From: Eucalyptus grandis
Lineage: Eukaryota > Streptophyta > Magnoliopsida > Myrtales > Myrtaceae
Length of the DNA: 64,000 nucleotides
Assembly: GCF_016545825.1 (NCBI RefSeq)
Contig: NC_052613.1
Coordinates: 49,768,112 to 49,832,111 of the forward strand
Reading direction: 5' to 3'
Shown here: in pieces, positions 10,731 to 22,849 of the stretch
Position numbering within the stretch: the first letter of the stretch is position 1
Layout of the letters: each line of letters starts with the position of its first letter
Program-made: the position numbers and the translations under genes
Notes under the pieces: generated by a model
What the model was told of the DNA's origin: nothing
Seen by the model: the letters and a program-made list of their open reading frames with translations, nothing else
Databases searched by the model: none

Positions 10731-13700
10731 TTAAACTTTATTAAAGCAAATATGAAATAGCTCCCACTTAACGATAGTGTCTAGCGATTCTCCCAAGCCC
10801 ATGTTCATGATATGTCGCTCAAATACATAAGGGCATAGGCCTTTAGTTAGCGGATCTGCCAACATATTGTTTGTGGGAATATGTTCTACTATAATGTCAC
10901 CATTATGTACCATTTCCTTTATGGTAAAAAACTTGACCTCCATATGCTTAGACCCTTTGAGACTTCTGTTATTATTGACAAATAACATAGCAAAATGTTC
11001 CACTTTCTCGGTCTAAGAAGTGCATTGTTGGAACTGGTCACAATATAACTATATGAGTCTATCCACAAAATCAAATACGGTCAATTCCTTAATGAGGTTT
11101 CGAAGCCAAATTGCTTGAGTAGCAGCTGAAAAACATGCTATAAACTCTACTTGCATGGTAGATGAAGATATAGATTTCTGTTTCTCACTTTTCCACAATA
11201 CTGTGCCTCCTGCTAACATGAATATATATCTTGTTGTCGACTTCCTATTATTCTCACAACCAGCAAAGTCTGCATCTAAATATGCCAACAATCGCAAATC
11301 ATGGACATATCTATAAATCAGCATATAATCTCTTGTTCTTTTTAAGTATCTCAAGACCTTTTTGGCAGCAACCCAGTGATCGTGTCTTGGATTTGACTGA
11401 TATCTGCCTAAAAGCCCTGTTACAAAGGCAATGTCTGGTCTGGTGCAAACTTGAGCATACATAATACTCCTAAGTGCATTAGCATAAGGCACATCCTTCA
11501 TTTGGTTTTTCTCAAAATCTGATTGAGGACACTGTGAGAGACTCAGCTTGTCACCCTTGACTACAGGAACGGTTCCTAGCTTGCAATCCTGCATGTTGAA
11601 TATCTCTAAAATACGATCAACACATGCCTTTTGAGATAAACCTAACATACGACGAGAACGATCCCTATGGATTTCAATGCTAAGAATGAAGGATGCCTCA
11701 CCTAGGTCTTTCATGTCAAAATCCTTCGACAACATTTGTTTTGTTTCAAGTAGCAATCCAATATCGCTACTTGCAAGCAAAATGTCATCCACATAAAGTA
11801 TAAGAAAAAATAAACTTCCTCCCACTGACCTTGCAGTATATGCATTTATCTACTTTGTTATCAACAAAACTAAAAGAAGTAATAACATTGTGAAACTTCA
11901 AGTACTATTGTCTAGAAGCTTGTTTGAGACCATAAATAGCATTTTTCATTTTGCATACAAACTTACCTAAATCATTTGTTGTAAAACCTTCGGGTTGCAC
12001 CATATAAACCTCCTCATCAAGGTCTCCATTTAAAAAAGCAGTTTTAATGTCCATCTGATGTAATTCCATGTCAAAATGAGCTACTAATGCCATGATCACT
12101 CTAAATGAGTCTTTAGAAGAAACTGGTGAAAATGGTGCTTCATAGTCTATCCCTTCTCTTTGAGTGAAGCCCTTAGCCACAAGTCTGGCTTTAAATTTCT
12201 CAATCTTTCCTTTTAAATCTCTTTTAGTCTTATAAACGCACTTGCAACATATGGGTTTACAACCTTCTGGTAATTCAACAAGCTCCCAAACGCTATTATA
12301 TTTTATAGATTGCATCTCATCTCTCATTACATCCAACCACAAATTTGATTGAGGACTAGAAACGACGTCTATATAAGTCACTGGATCTATAATGCAGCCT
12401 ATATCGTAATCATGTTCTCCTAAATAGACTATATAGTCCAGTGGTATAACTGAACGCCTTTCCCTAGCAGACCTCCTAAGTGGAGCCACAGTGAGCTCAT
12501 TTTGAGCCTGAGAAACTTGAAGGACTTCATCTGTGGTCGTTTCATCAATAAGATTCTCAGTATTAACAGGTTTAGTTTGTGGCACAGTAGGCTCCATAAT
12601 CATCTGCATAGGTAAGGAAAAGGACACAACAGGTCTTGTCATGTTGTCATGTTCACTAATTTGTGAGCAATCATGCTCTTCGGCTGCATCGAATTCCAGA
12701 AACTTGGCCGTTTGTGATTCCACAATCCTTGTTCCTCCACTTGGATTATAAAACCGATATCCCTTTGAATGTTCTGAGTAAGATACAAAGTAGCATCGAG
12801 TGGTTTTAGCCTCCAACTTACCTAATGTTGGATTATACAATCTTACTTATGCAGGACATCTTCAGACCTTGAAATGATTCAAACTTGGTTTGCGTTCAGT
12901 CCATAACTCAAAAGGAGTCGATGTAACAGCTTTGGTAGGAACACGATTCAATATATAAATGGTTGTTTTTAAAGCCTCACCCTATAAAAAGTCAGGCAAA
13001 TTAGTCATACTCATCATTCACCTTACCATATTCATGAGAGTACGATTACGCCTTTCAACCACACCATTCTGTTTAGGACTTCTAGGCATAGTGAACCGAG
13101 CCACTATCCTAGAATCCTCTAAGTATTTAGCAAATGGCCCTTTAATTTGCCCAACATTGCCATGTCTACCATAATATTCTCCACCTCGATCAGATCTAAC
13201 CACCTTTATCACCTTTCCTAACTATTTCTCAACTTTAGTCCAAAAAATCTTGAATTTGTCAAGAGATTCAAATTTTTCCTTAATCAGAATAGGTAACCAT
13301 ACCGAGAATAATCATCGATAAACATGATAAAATAAAAATTTCTACACAAAGTTGCAGTATATGGTCCACTGATATCGGTGTGAATGACTTCTAGTAAGTC
13401 AGAACTTCGAACTGTGGTTTTCTTCTTTATCTTAGTCATATTTCCTCTACAATAGACTATGCAAGTCTTTAGGTCAACTTTAAGAGTAGGCAGGATGTGT
13501 GTCTTTATTAGCCTTTCTACTCTTTCTTTAGATATATGATCTGGTCGTTTATGCCATACTACATAAGATTGTTTCTTAGGTAAAGGTCTTTTGGGAACAA
13601 CATTTTCAATTGTATTAGCGACGTATATATCATTGGGAGATAAACACAATCTGTACAATCCATTGAACATGTTGCAGCACCCGACCTTATTTGAACTAAA

Positions 13701-14168
13701 GAACATAGATACAATATTGTTCTTTATTTTAAAAGAGTAACCACACATATCCAAACATGATACGAAGACTAAGTTCTGTCTAAAGGAAGGTACATAAAAA
13801 GTGTTTCTCAATATCATATTAAAACCAGTATCTAAAATCAAAATGACATCTCCCACGAACTCAACGTCAATCTTGTCGTTGTTTCCCACAGTGAGCTTTG
13901 ATTCATCCTGATTTGGCATCCTTCTGTTTGTGAATCAATGTATGGTAAATGCAACATGATTAGTTGCACCACTATCTAACCACCAAGAACTGGATGGGGC
14001 TTCAGATAGGTTAGATTCACAAACAAGTGCCAAAGAACCATTACTTTTATGATCATTTTTAGACAACCAAGCTTTATATTCATCGCAGTATTTCTTTATG
14101 TGTCCCATTTTCCTATAAAAGTAGCAAAGGACACCCTCCCTTTTAAAAGGTACCTTTCTATGTGTCAT
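10731..14168 (-). pseudogene. Copia-1 pol remnant (protease, integrase, RT, RNase H)
   Basis: Reading 14168 to 10731: a CCHC knuckle, protease LDSGATNH (13935-14168), GAG-pre-integrase and integrase start HTDISGPY with DDYSRYGYLF (13284-13919), integrase core with SPKQNGVVERRNRTL (13018-13212), integrase C-terminus and RT N-terminal half with ARLVAKGFTQ and MDIKTAFLNGDL (11905-12840), RT YVDDILLAS followed by RNase H (11049-11825 and 10731-11003). Defects seen: the knuckle has Tyr where the second Cys should be; a TAG replaces the Trp codon just after QASRQ in the RT; several frameshifts separate the blocks. No functional polyprotein can be made. Confidence 0.92.
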
Positions 14169-14437
14169 AGTGGTGGAGGGACCAGCAGCTTCAAGATTTC
14201 CTCTCTTAGGAGCTATATTATTATAAGCACCTATGGCTTTAGGATTTCATCTATGATGTGCAATCCATTTACCCTATTTGTTGGCAGAACTAGAGGCATA
14301 CAAGGCAAGATGCCCTCTTTCTTTCTTCAGTTTCTCTTCCTCTGCCACCACTCTAATTATAAGGTCATTAATTGACCAAGCCTTATTTTGCGAACTATAG
14401 TTCGTCTTGATAATTCCAAAGTCCAGAGGAAGAGTAT

Positions 14438-14827
14438 TTAATGCTCGATGCACAATGCAAGTTTCAGGGATATCAACCTGAAGATTTCGAGTTTTGTCTG
14501 AAGATCTACCATCCTAAACACATAATCTCTAACTCCAATTGAACCATCATACCTCATATTAAAGAATGATTGCATAAGTGTACCTATCTCAACATTGGAA
14601 GAGACATGATACCTAGCCTCCAAAGCTTTCATCATTTCTTTAACAGTACAGTCAGTTGGCAAGCCACTCATCAAATGTTCCTGAATTGACCGTTTCATAA
14701 TGAGCAAGCAAATTCTATTACTCTTTTCCCATGCAACATAACGTACTTTTTGGGCTTCCATACTGGCATCAGTAAGGTCTGCTAGCCTATTCTCAGTAAG
14801 AGCAATCTGAACATTTGCCAACTCCAT
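14438..14827 (-). pseudogene. Copia-1 gag remnant (UBN2-type)
   Basis: The open stretch encodes a capsid-like helical region with AWEKSNRICLLIMKRSI, ALEARYHVSSNVEIGTLMQSF and MRYDGSIGVRDYVFRM, typical of plant copia gag (UBN2) proteins. It breaks after CIEH and continues in other frames to the zinc knuckle near 14100. The first codons lie upstream in disrupted sequence. Confidence 0.8.
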
Positions 14828-15773
14828 CCCAAACAGAAAATCCTCTTTCCATTTCTTGAAGTTTGATCCGGTACAAACCTCAATCGGAATGGAATTGTCA
14901 TTTACAAAGAAGGTGACTTATTTTACAAGCAATACATATAATTAGCATCATGTGAGTGCTAAGTACACATCTCAAGAGCTACATACATAATCATATAAGC
15001 ACCTTTGGGCATAATACATGACATGCAATTATATACTCTTCACATGATAGCGGTCCATGAAAATGTATTCTAACCTTTCACGAATTCACCACCTTTGGGT
15101 GTATGAACCACTAGGGTTAATCACTTTTCAACCATATGCTGTACATGTATCCCTCCATAAACTAATGCACAATCACCTCCTTTGGGAGTATAATGACGCA
15201 TCAAAACAGGAGATATCCCATTACAATATGAGACCGATGTTTCTCAAATCCAATTAAGTGTGCCACTTTGGCAGTCACAACCCAACTGAATCATCAAAAT
15301 TCTCTCATATCAGGGATATAACTTTATGACTCACATTCACCTTCCACAAGTGATTTTAGACTTTGATGACATGGGTTGTTTGTTACTAAAATCACAAGTC
15401 ATGCTAATTGCATTGCTCCATCCACTAATATAAATTACTAATAAATCAACATTATACATATTCCTTAAGTGACGATATAATCATAAGCATACAATTGTAT
15501 AATCCCAAAACATATAGAAATATTCCAAAATTACATCAAAATTCACAACTTTATGGTTTCACACACAATTTCATATCCTTAAAGGCATCAAAAAATGCAA
15601 ATAAATACACCACAAGGTAGGAAATTCACATACAAGCACACCCATATCAACCACGCACCAAACAGACGTGACACGGGCCCTCATGCACCGCCAAAATGCG
15701 CGGTACGTGAGCTGCACATGCTGGCACCCAGAAACTGGCTCGAAGTCGGTTGGACCGATCAACGGGTCGAACC

Positions 15774-15857
15774 GGTCAACGGCCCGACTAGTCAACGGTC
15801 AACCGGGTTGAGTCAACCAGTCAACCTGATCAACTCGAGTTGGGTCAAACCAGTCAA
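15774..15857 (-). repeat. Cluster of seven W-box motifs in the Copia-1 leader
   Basis: Seven copies of TTGAC(C/T) on the sense (minus) strand occur in about 85 bp, between the 5' LTR and gag. TTGAC(C/T) is the WRKY factor binding core. The surroundings are GC-rich and made of short imperfect repeats of GGTCAACC-like units, so the clustering may be a by-product of simple repeat growth. Confidence 0.55.
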
Positions 15858-16388
15858 GCCACGTGGCGGTTGCACATAAGGCGGCTTACGTGACGTCATC
15901 ACGAACACCTATCCATGGCAATGGCGAAGTCGGCGGGATGACATCACGGATAATGTCATCACCGCTAAGGCGGTCCACGCGTCGGCGCGCATGAGCGTGC
16001 GTGAGGCCACACGGCGGCACATGTTGCCGACTCCCAGCACAGCCTTAGCACGTGGTGGCGCGTGAGGCCGTTTCCGGCATCGTCTAGAGACGTTCCACCC
16101 ACCAAAATGCTCGTATGGAAGAGTAGAAGCCATTTGTGCAATCAAAATTCACTTTCATCAGACCAAAAATCATGAAAAACAAGCAAAACATTCCGAGCTT
16201 GAGTCAAGTCCGAAATGGGTACCGAAATGGGTATAGACAACAGATTTAGCCTCCGTCAGAGACATGCTACCCATGAAAACCCTTGGCTCGATAAAATGAA
16301 TCTGAATATACAGTCAAAATCAAATTTCAATGGATAAATTCTTCAAAATAGGGCAAACTCCCTATGTTCGAATTCTAGTTTATGCCAA

Positions 16389-16401
16389 CTCTAATACCAA
16401 A
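16389..16401 (-). promoter_or_regulatory. Copia-1 primer-binding site (initiator Met tRNA type)
   Basis: On the minus strand, directly after the 5' LTR, the sequence reads TTTGGTATTAGAG, close to the standard TGGTATCAGAGC complementary to plant initiator Met tRNA. Confidence 0.8.
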
Positions 16402-16839
16402 TGTAGCCCGTCGGAACGGCTCCTAAGATCGATATAACTAGAAACTCGAACATCCTAAAGGAGAAGACGAAGATTTGCGTACCTGATTTTGAATTCATAG
16501 TTCTTGGAGCAAAACGACAGCAATCCGAGCCTTTAACGCTGAAGATCTTCTCCTGTATGACCCTCAGTTCCTGGCTCAATGAGATTGCCACTCACAGCTT
16601 GCCTTATGTGAGGTGAGAGAGAGTTTTTGGAAGAATGAGAGCTAGAGAAGGGACATTAGCGCTATTTATAGAGTTTTGGACAGGCTCTCTCATCACGGGC
16701 CGAGCCCAACTCGGCCCACAGAATCTGGGCCCATATTCGACTGTTAAGAAACTTTATATCCTACCTTATTAGATCAACTCCATAAGAACGGTTAATTACA
16801 ATCTCAATTAATGTAGCTCATATCAGGAAAATTCTTACA
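16402..16839 (-). repeat. Copia-1 5' LTR
   Basis: Partner of 9749-10187; begins TGTAG and ends TTACA, followed by the TSD TAAGG at 16840-16844. Confidence 0.92.
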
Positions 16840-16844
16840 TAAGG

Positions 16845-17640
16845 CACAAAAAAAGGAGGAAAAGAATGAGTGACCCCCTAGCGCGTCCCTGGAGTGTGTC
16901 CTTGGAGGCTCTCGACTTGTCTGGCCCTAACGAGACGTGGACAACCACCTGCCCGTCTAGTGCATGGCCGCAACGAGTGCGAGCACCATGGAGGCGTCCT
17001 CGGCGGCGGTGGCCTGGCGAGGACACAACACCATCATTATGAGCTGCGCAGTGTTTCCCATCACGAGCTCGGTTATGAACTCTGCCGAGTCGAGCTCTTT
17101 CCCTCTTTTCCCTTGCACAAAAAACAATCATGACTTGCTATTAGGTTTTTTTCTTGATGGAGATTGAGAGGATAATGAAGTATTGTTGGATTTCTATAGA
17201 GTGAGACCCAACGAGCACGAGCGCTAGAGCAGAGAGCGAAGAAGTGACACCCATCGAGAGAGCAAGCGAGCATCGGAGAAGAGAACGACCGAGCACCAAA
17301 GAGGGCGAAGACAAAGGAACCTGAAATTTTGAATTCATGAGAGGAAGGAGAGAGGAAGCATCGGTCTTCCTCCAAAAAGGAGGAGAGAAGGGGAAATATA
17401 TCTATCTCTCCGCAGCAGGTGAGCAGCAATTAATATGCACAGGCCTATAATTAGGGGAAATTTTTTAAATAAGAAAGAGAAATTTTATATTTTCTGTGCG
17501 GGAACAACGGTGGGGACCACTCGCTGATGTAGAGCCACATGGAACTTTCTAATTCGTCAAGGAGCACGGTGCTCCAGAACCACCTAATATTTTCTCCTTC
17601 TACGCTTGATGGCAAACAAAAGTGCTCCGTTCCGATCTTC
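16845..17640 (-). pseudogene. Promoter-like module plus DUF1442-like fragment, inverted copy 2
   Basis: Mirror image of 7165-7890. On the minus strand the promoter-like part (about 17640-17430) contains GAGAAAATATTAGGTGGTTC and AGCGAGTGGTCCCCACC. It is followed by coding similarity: SAEFITELVMGN, a MMVLCPRQATAAE stretch, then a TAG stop where copy 1 reads on. The segment ends beside the Copia-1 TSD, so the copia insertion or a linked deletion may have cut it. As for copy 1, the DUF1442 assignment is tentative. Confidence 0.45.
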
Positions 17641-17739
17641 ATTTCAAGTGGGATTTATCCATCCCTAATATCCATTATATACACACAAATATGTGTCATG
17701 CTTATTTAAGCTGCAAACAGGCTTTACTTGATGCTTATA

Positions 17740-17960
17740 TAAAAACACTTTAGGGAAAACTTTTGGAGAAATGCGAAGGAGATGAGGTAAAAGGTTTTCT
17801 TTTTAAAATGCAAATAATATTTAGCAAAGTGTAATTTAAAAATACATTGTAAAGCAATTTTAATGTAAATGGCAGTTAGAAAAGAAAACTATGCATTGTG
17901 AAGGAATTTTTGCCAATTTGTTTTAAAGTAAAAAATCTCAAACATTTGCCATTGGCGAGT
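17740..17960. mobile_element. Arm of a degenerate element related to the one at 45781
   Basis: AAAACTTTTGGAGAAATGC, followed by a region with TTTAGCAAAGTGTAATTTA and TACATTGTAAAGCA, parallels the left arm of the 45781-46723 element. A TAGGTCATACAACC-type stretch follows, as in its GC-rich core, before Copia-3 cuts in. No ends were found. Confidence 0.35.
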
Positions 17961-18100
17961 TAGATTTGGTGCAAGCCAACCACTGGTGAGCTCGATCTAG
18001 CTACCAACAATCTTGCTTGATGTCACATGACCCAAGGCGAGGCGGCCTAAGGTCTCACAACCTCAAGCCTTGTTGCCTAGGTCATACAACCCCCTAGCGA

Positions 18101-18908
18101 TGATTGTTGCGGTAGTGCGACCTCCAGACAATGTCTTGGAAAAGCAAACGATCGAACAATAATAAAATAGATATGAATAAGAAATAAAGATAAGACATTA
18201 GAATTAAGTTGTTCGATCGTAATAACCTATATCCATAGAGAGAGCAGCAACAAATTCCAATATAAATTAAGCAATATAACAAATATTAAAATCACACACG
18301 AGTAATTCAAACATTCTTAGTGTTTCCCAAGTCCTGATTATATTCAATAACTTACAAGGAGTTTAGCCCCATAATTCCTTGCTAAATAAGCTCTACAAAA
18401 GAATTATACACAAATTCTTATCATGAGAATTTAGTTGGCTTCAGCACTAGCACCCATATGTAATTATCTGAATTTTGAAGCCTCACGATGAAGTCTTCTA
18501 TACATCAATAGCCGCAACAAGCACTCACACAATAGCGACGGCGCTTCAAGAAATCTCTTACAATAGTGTGCCTTCTTCTCCACGGATGGCTAAATATATG
18601 GTCTTTAGTTCCATGATGGACTTTCCAATTCTTGAAAGTGACTCCCACATGGATTAAGAAAGAATATTTGTTTCCTCTTGTAACTTGGACTTCAATATTA
18701 ACTTCTTTGTTTTTTACGGTCAAAGTATAATATCACGTTTGACTCCAACGCTAAATAGGAAACTTAGATTTGTGTATATCTCCCTTTTCCGGCTTTACTT
18801 GGTAGCAACTTTTGCACAAGCACAAAGTCCTTTTTCATTATTAATATTATTATTTCTAGAATTCAGATTTTTACTTCAAGTGTAAACTCAAGACATATTT
18901 TAATAATA
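18101..18908 (-). repeat. Copia-3 left LTR
   Basis: Shares long stretches with 23665-24392, for example CACGATGAAGTCTTCTATAC and GAAAGAATATTTGTTTCCT. Ends are approximate because both copies have many indels. Confidence 0.7.
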
Positions 18909-19030
18909 TCTACTTTGGCTCAATGTTTGAGTCAAATTACAATTACTTCGTTAAAAATTCGAACTCTACTGCTACTCTCCTACAGCCCCCAATGGGCTCA
19001 ACCGCCACAAATATTTTATAAGTTCAAGCC

Positions 19031-19810
19031 TCACTTGAATTTCTCTATAATTGAGGATCTCGTTAGAATGCCAACTCCACACACATGCTTAACTACTTCG
19101 CAAGGATTTTTCAACTCAACCTCCTCAACTACAAATAAAGTAAAACCATTATTGCCTCCATACCTATTAGAAGATAGAATACACACCTTGCTAATATTAG
19201 TAGTTACAACAACCATTGGCTCTATATGCTTTACATCGCTATAAACACCATTTGTATTGATTACTTCATTAGTATCCACTACCTTTGGAGTTTCTGGTTG
19301 CAACTCCTCCTCAAGTCCATATAAAAATTGTTATAATCATTCCTAGTTAGAAGTATTAGAGACTCGTCAAATGTAACTTCTCTATTGATAATAGGAGAAT
19401 CTAATTCTAGACACCAAAACCGATAGCCTCGCTCACTTTGTGCGTAATCTAAGAACATGCAGTTTCTTACCCTCTCATCGAGCGTACCATCACTCACTAG
19501 AACATAGCATGGGCAACCAAATATTTTTAAAAATAGAATAATTGACAACGTTACCTAACCACACTTCTTTGGAAGTCGGACATCCAATTACAATTGATGG
19601 GGATTTATTCATCAAGTAGCTCGCCGCACTAAATACATCCACTGGGAATCTCTTAATCATAGCAGCACTAGAGAGCATTTTATGGGTTATTTCTAGTAGT
19701 GTTCTACTCATCAATTCTACAACATGCCGTGGTTCACTAGCACTAACGCAGTGTTTTATCATGCCTTTTTTCATACAAAATTCGTTTAACAATTTCAAGC
19801 AAAACTCCAT
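19031..19810 (-). pseudogene. Copia-3 integrase fragment
   Basis: From 19810 down the frame encodes the integrase core end and C-terminal domain: SRTLLEITHKML, VDVFSAASYLMNKSPS, then in a shifted frame FGCPCYVLVSDG, LDERVRNCMFLDYAQ and REVTFDESL. That is the usual plant copia order. The linker toward RT follows (19031-19303) and stops at the LTR. Confidence 0.8.
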
Positions 19811-19870
19811 GCTACTGTCAGTCTACATATGTTTAATGGTCTTACCAGTTTCCTTTTCGATTAAAGCTAT

Positions 19871-21222
19871 TGTTAGGGAAATCCCTTATAATGTTTTGAA
19901 GATGACAAAATAAATCAAAAGCTACTAACATGTTTGATGATTAAGTAATAGACTATACAGATGATAGAACATGTAAAGGATATTATCAAAGTCTATACTT
20001 GGAAGAACCAGAAGACTGAACAAAACACATGTCCAAAGTATATTCTGAAAATTTCCAGACTTCTGTGTCAAAGTTTAAAGACTGCCAGACTTTAGTGTCA
20101 AAGTCTGTTCTACATCAGAAGTCTACCCACTCTGACAAATTCCAGACTGAACGTGAATGAAGAATCAGAAGATAGACTATATGCTAAAGCTGAACTAGAA
20201 GACAAACTCTATGCTGAAGCTAAACTTATTCAGACTATATCTAGACCTTAAAGCTAAATCTGTTTAGAAGCAGAATATGTTCAGACTGATGTCCAGATTG
20301 TAAAGTCTATTGCACTTAGACTCAGATTGTAAAGTCTATCACTCTCAGACTTTACATCAGAACGTAGCAGATTCACAACGAAGCAAACTCAGAACGAAAC
20401 AACTTGACAGAACGTAATACAAGCCCTAATCATATAACGGCTAGTGATCTGGTTTTGATTTTACATCAAGATAGATTTAATTGACTCAATCTAATTGATT
20501 GATGATTGTATATTGAAGACAAGAACTTTCTATACGAAGAAGCTCTACTTATGGAAACCAAAATTCTGTTTGTATGAGTGATCGGAATCAATTTGGGATT
20601 ATACCTTTGTCACTCAACGGCTACCAAATCTTTTAGATACAGATTTATCCAATGGGTAGATTGGAAGGCGATCATTGAGATACTGTCCAATGGCTAGTTT
20701 GGAAGTTGAGGAGTATTTAAGAAGATGAAGGACCAATGAGCAAGTAAGAGACGGAGCGTAGAATTTATAATTCCAAAGTTTGAGCGATCTTCGATCATAC
20801 ACTTGTCTTTATTGAGCTTAAACGTTTGTGATCGTGAGAGAAATACCAAATGAGTGACTTAGTGAGATAATGTGATCTACTACTAAGTGTTTGCACTCAA
20901 AGTTGTAATCTCTTGTTGATTGCATAGTGGAATCCAGCCAAGAAGTCTGTTAGTGTGGGAGAGTGGACGTAGGCTTGATCTAAGCCGAACCACTATAAAC
21001 CCTGTGTTCTTATTCTTATCCATGAACTCCTTTATTTTGTTCGTAATTCTATTTAACTGCTAAAGTCTGATTTTGCTCAAAATCTACTGCTCTTCAGACT
21101 CAGTTTCAAAAGTCTGTTGTTATTTAGACTCAGGTTAAAAGTAAAGGTTTTCACTGTATTTTGCAAAATCTGTTTTTATACCTATTCACCCCTCCCTCTA
21201 GGTGTTTATACTAGCACTTTCA
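19871..21222 (+). mobile_element. Solo LTR (SIRE-like), TSD GCTAT
   Basis: A 1352-bp LTR starts TGTTAGGGAAATC and ends GCACTTTCA, flanked by GCTAT at 19866-19870 and 21223-21227. Its last 60 bases (TATACCTATTCACCCCTCCC, then CTAGGTGTTTATACTAGC) match the reverse complement of the LTR start at 29605, so it belongs to the same broad SIRE-like group. The first half is packed with AGACTTT/AAAGTCT motifs. A solo LTR arises by recombination between the two LTRs of a full element. Confidence 0.9.
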
Positions 21223-21974
21223 GCTATCAATCGCCTAATCTTGACAATAGTATCAAACTTGTGTCTAAACACAAACACCAAGGTCTTCCTCAAGTAGTCA
21301 TTAACAACTGTTATCATTGACATTTTCTCTTGAAGAAAACTTGTGGTTTCTTTGATAGCCATACTAAACTACACTTTTTGTCATTAATCTATATCATAGC
21401 ACTTGCATACATTCAATTCATTAGCAACATAACCATATAACAGATTTCTTTCACTTAAAATCTTCAAGCTTCTCTTGCCGATGTGCCCCAAATACCTATG
21501 CCACAATTTAGACTTTCAGACAAATGCTTTCAACGTTTCAGTAGCAAAATCTGTCACTATCTCACCTCAAAGTTCATATAGGCCACCGTATTTGATTCAT
21601 CTCATTATTATCAAAGCATCTCAAATAACTTTTAAAACTCCATATTTCGAAGTATATTAATATCCAATTGAATCCGAGGCATTCAATGAAATTAGGTTTT
21701 TTTTTTTCAAGTTTAGAATATGCCTCATCAAGTCAATGTCCTCACATACCATGATGCATTATGATGTTAACATCATCGACACCTATAGTATTGACTTTGC
21801 ATTGTTCTCTAATTGAACTTTACTATTATCCATGCATTGATAATTAGTAAACCGGTTCCTATTTGAAATAGCATGAAAAGAACAGCCAGATTCTATAATA
21901 TATTAATTAAACGACGAATCATTAGTGATTGACAAGACATAATTGTTATTATCTAAATTACCATCGGTTACAAC

Positions 21975-22828
21975 TAGGGTGTGCATGGTCTGGATGGGTG
22001 GTTCGCGGCCTGAAACCGAGAACTGCTCGCTAAGGACCAATTCCAAAAATTTGGAACCGAAAATCACCCGTTAGTTGCATGAATCCACCCGAGAACCGGA
22101 CCGCCGGTTTGGTCTAGTTTCTGGTGGATCCATGGAACCAGTCTCACCAATAATAATATCATTTTCTAAATCGCACCGTGAGTACTTTTCATATCGAGTA
22201 ATTTTTTTTTTTTAAAAATCAATCCGACTTAATTAAGGGTACTATTTTTCTTTATTTTATTGGAAAACACTACCAAAGAAGAGAAATAGGTTTTTTTTTT
22301 CCTGTTTTTGAATCATTTCAGTTAAAATCTAAAATATTCTTTAAGTTCAAGGTTCTAGACGATTGTCATACATAGATTGTCTTTTCATTTATTCCCTAAC
22401 AATGCTCAATCTCTTACAACCTTTGTTTTATTGAATTCTTTTTGTAGAAACAATTCCATCGAAACTTTACATTTTCTTGAACATAGTATCCTATGTGAGT
22501 CCCGAAAGTATTATTTGAAGAAACTATTTGTTGAGTTGCTAAAAAGCAACTTACACATTACACTAAATTCTTATAAAAACATGGAAACCATGAGAGGAGA
22601 TAGAGCCCTAAAATTTAGGTTTGCTAATTAGTAATTTAGAAATTTATTTTAATATTAAAAATTAATATATTATTATAATATAATCAGTTCGGTCCAGATG
22701 GGCGAATCCACCCATGGAACCGAGAATCGACTGGTACCCACCGGTTCCCACAAATTGGAATCGGGAGGCTGGATTGGTTCCCTCAACAACCACCGGTTCC
22801 GGGGTCCTGGTTCTTTTGCACACCTCTA
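21975..22828. mobile_element. Non-autonomous hAT-type element, 8-bp TSD GTTACAAC
   Basis: Perfect 8-bp TSD GTTACAAC at 21967-21974 and 22829-22836. Terminal inverted repeats begin TAGGGTGTGCA and TAGAGGTGTGCA. Eight-base TSDs and TAGRG-type ends fit hAT elements. The interior has GC-rich arms rich in CCGGTT/GGAACC and an AT-rich middle. It contains no transposase. It sits within the Copia-3 gag/protease zone. Confidence 0.88.
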
Positions 22829-22849
22829 GTTACAACTCTAAAATTATCA

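Larger units (their letters stand above)
9744..16844 (-). mobile_element. Ty1/copia LTR retrotransposon (Copia-1), complete but decayed
   Basis: The element runs on the minus strand: 5' LTR 16402-16839, primer-binding site, a leader of about 1.5 kb, gag, protease, integrase, reverse transcriptase, RNase H, polypurine tract, 3' LTR 9749-10187. It is flanked by a perfect 5-bp TSD, TAAGG (9744-9748 and 16840-16844). The domain order PR-IN-RT-RH defines copia. The LTRs look roughly 88-90 percent alike, so the insertion is not recent. Stops and frameshifts in gag and pol make it non-autonomous today. It inserted at the edge of the inverted DUF1442-like copy. Confidence 0.93.
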
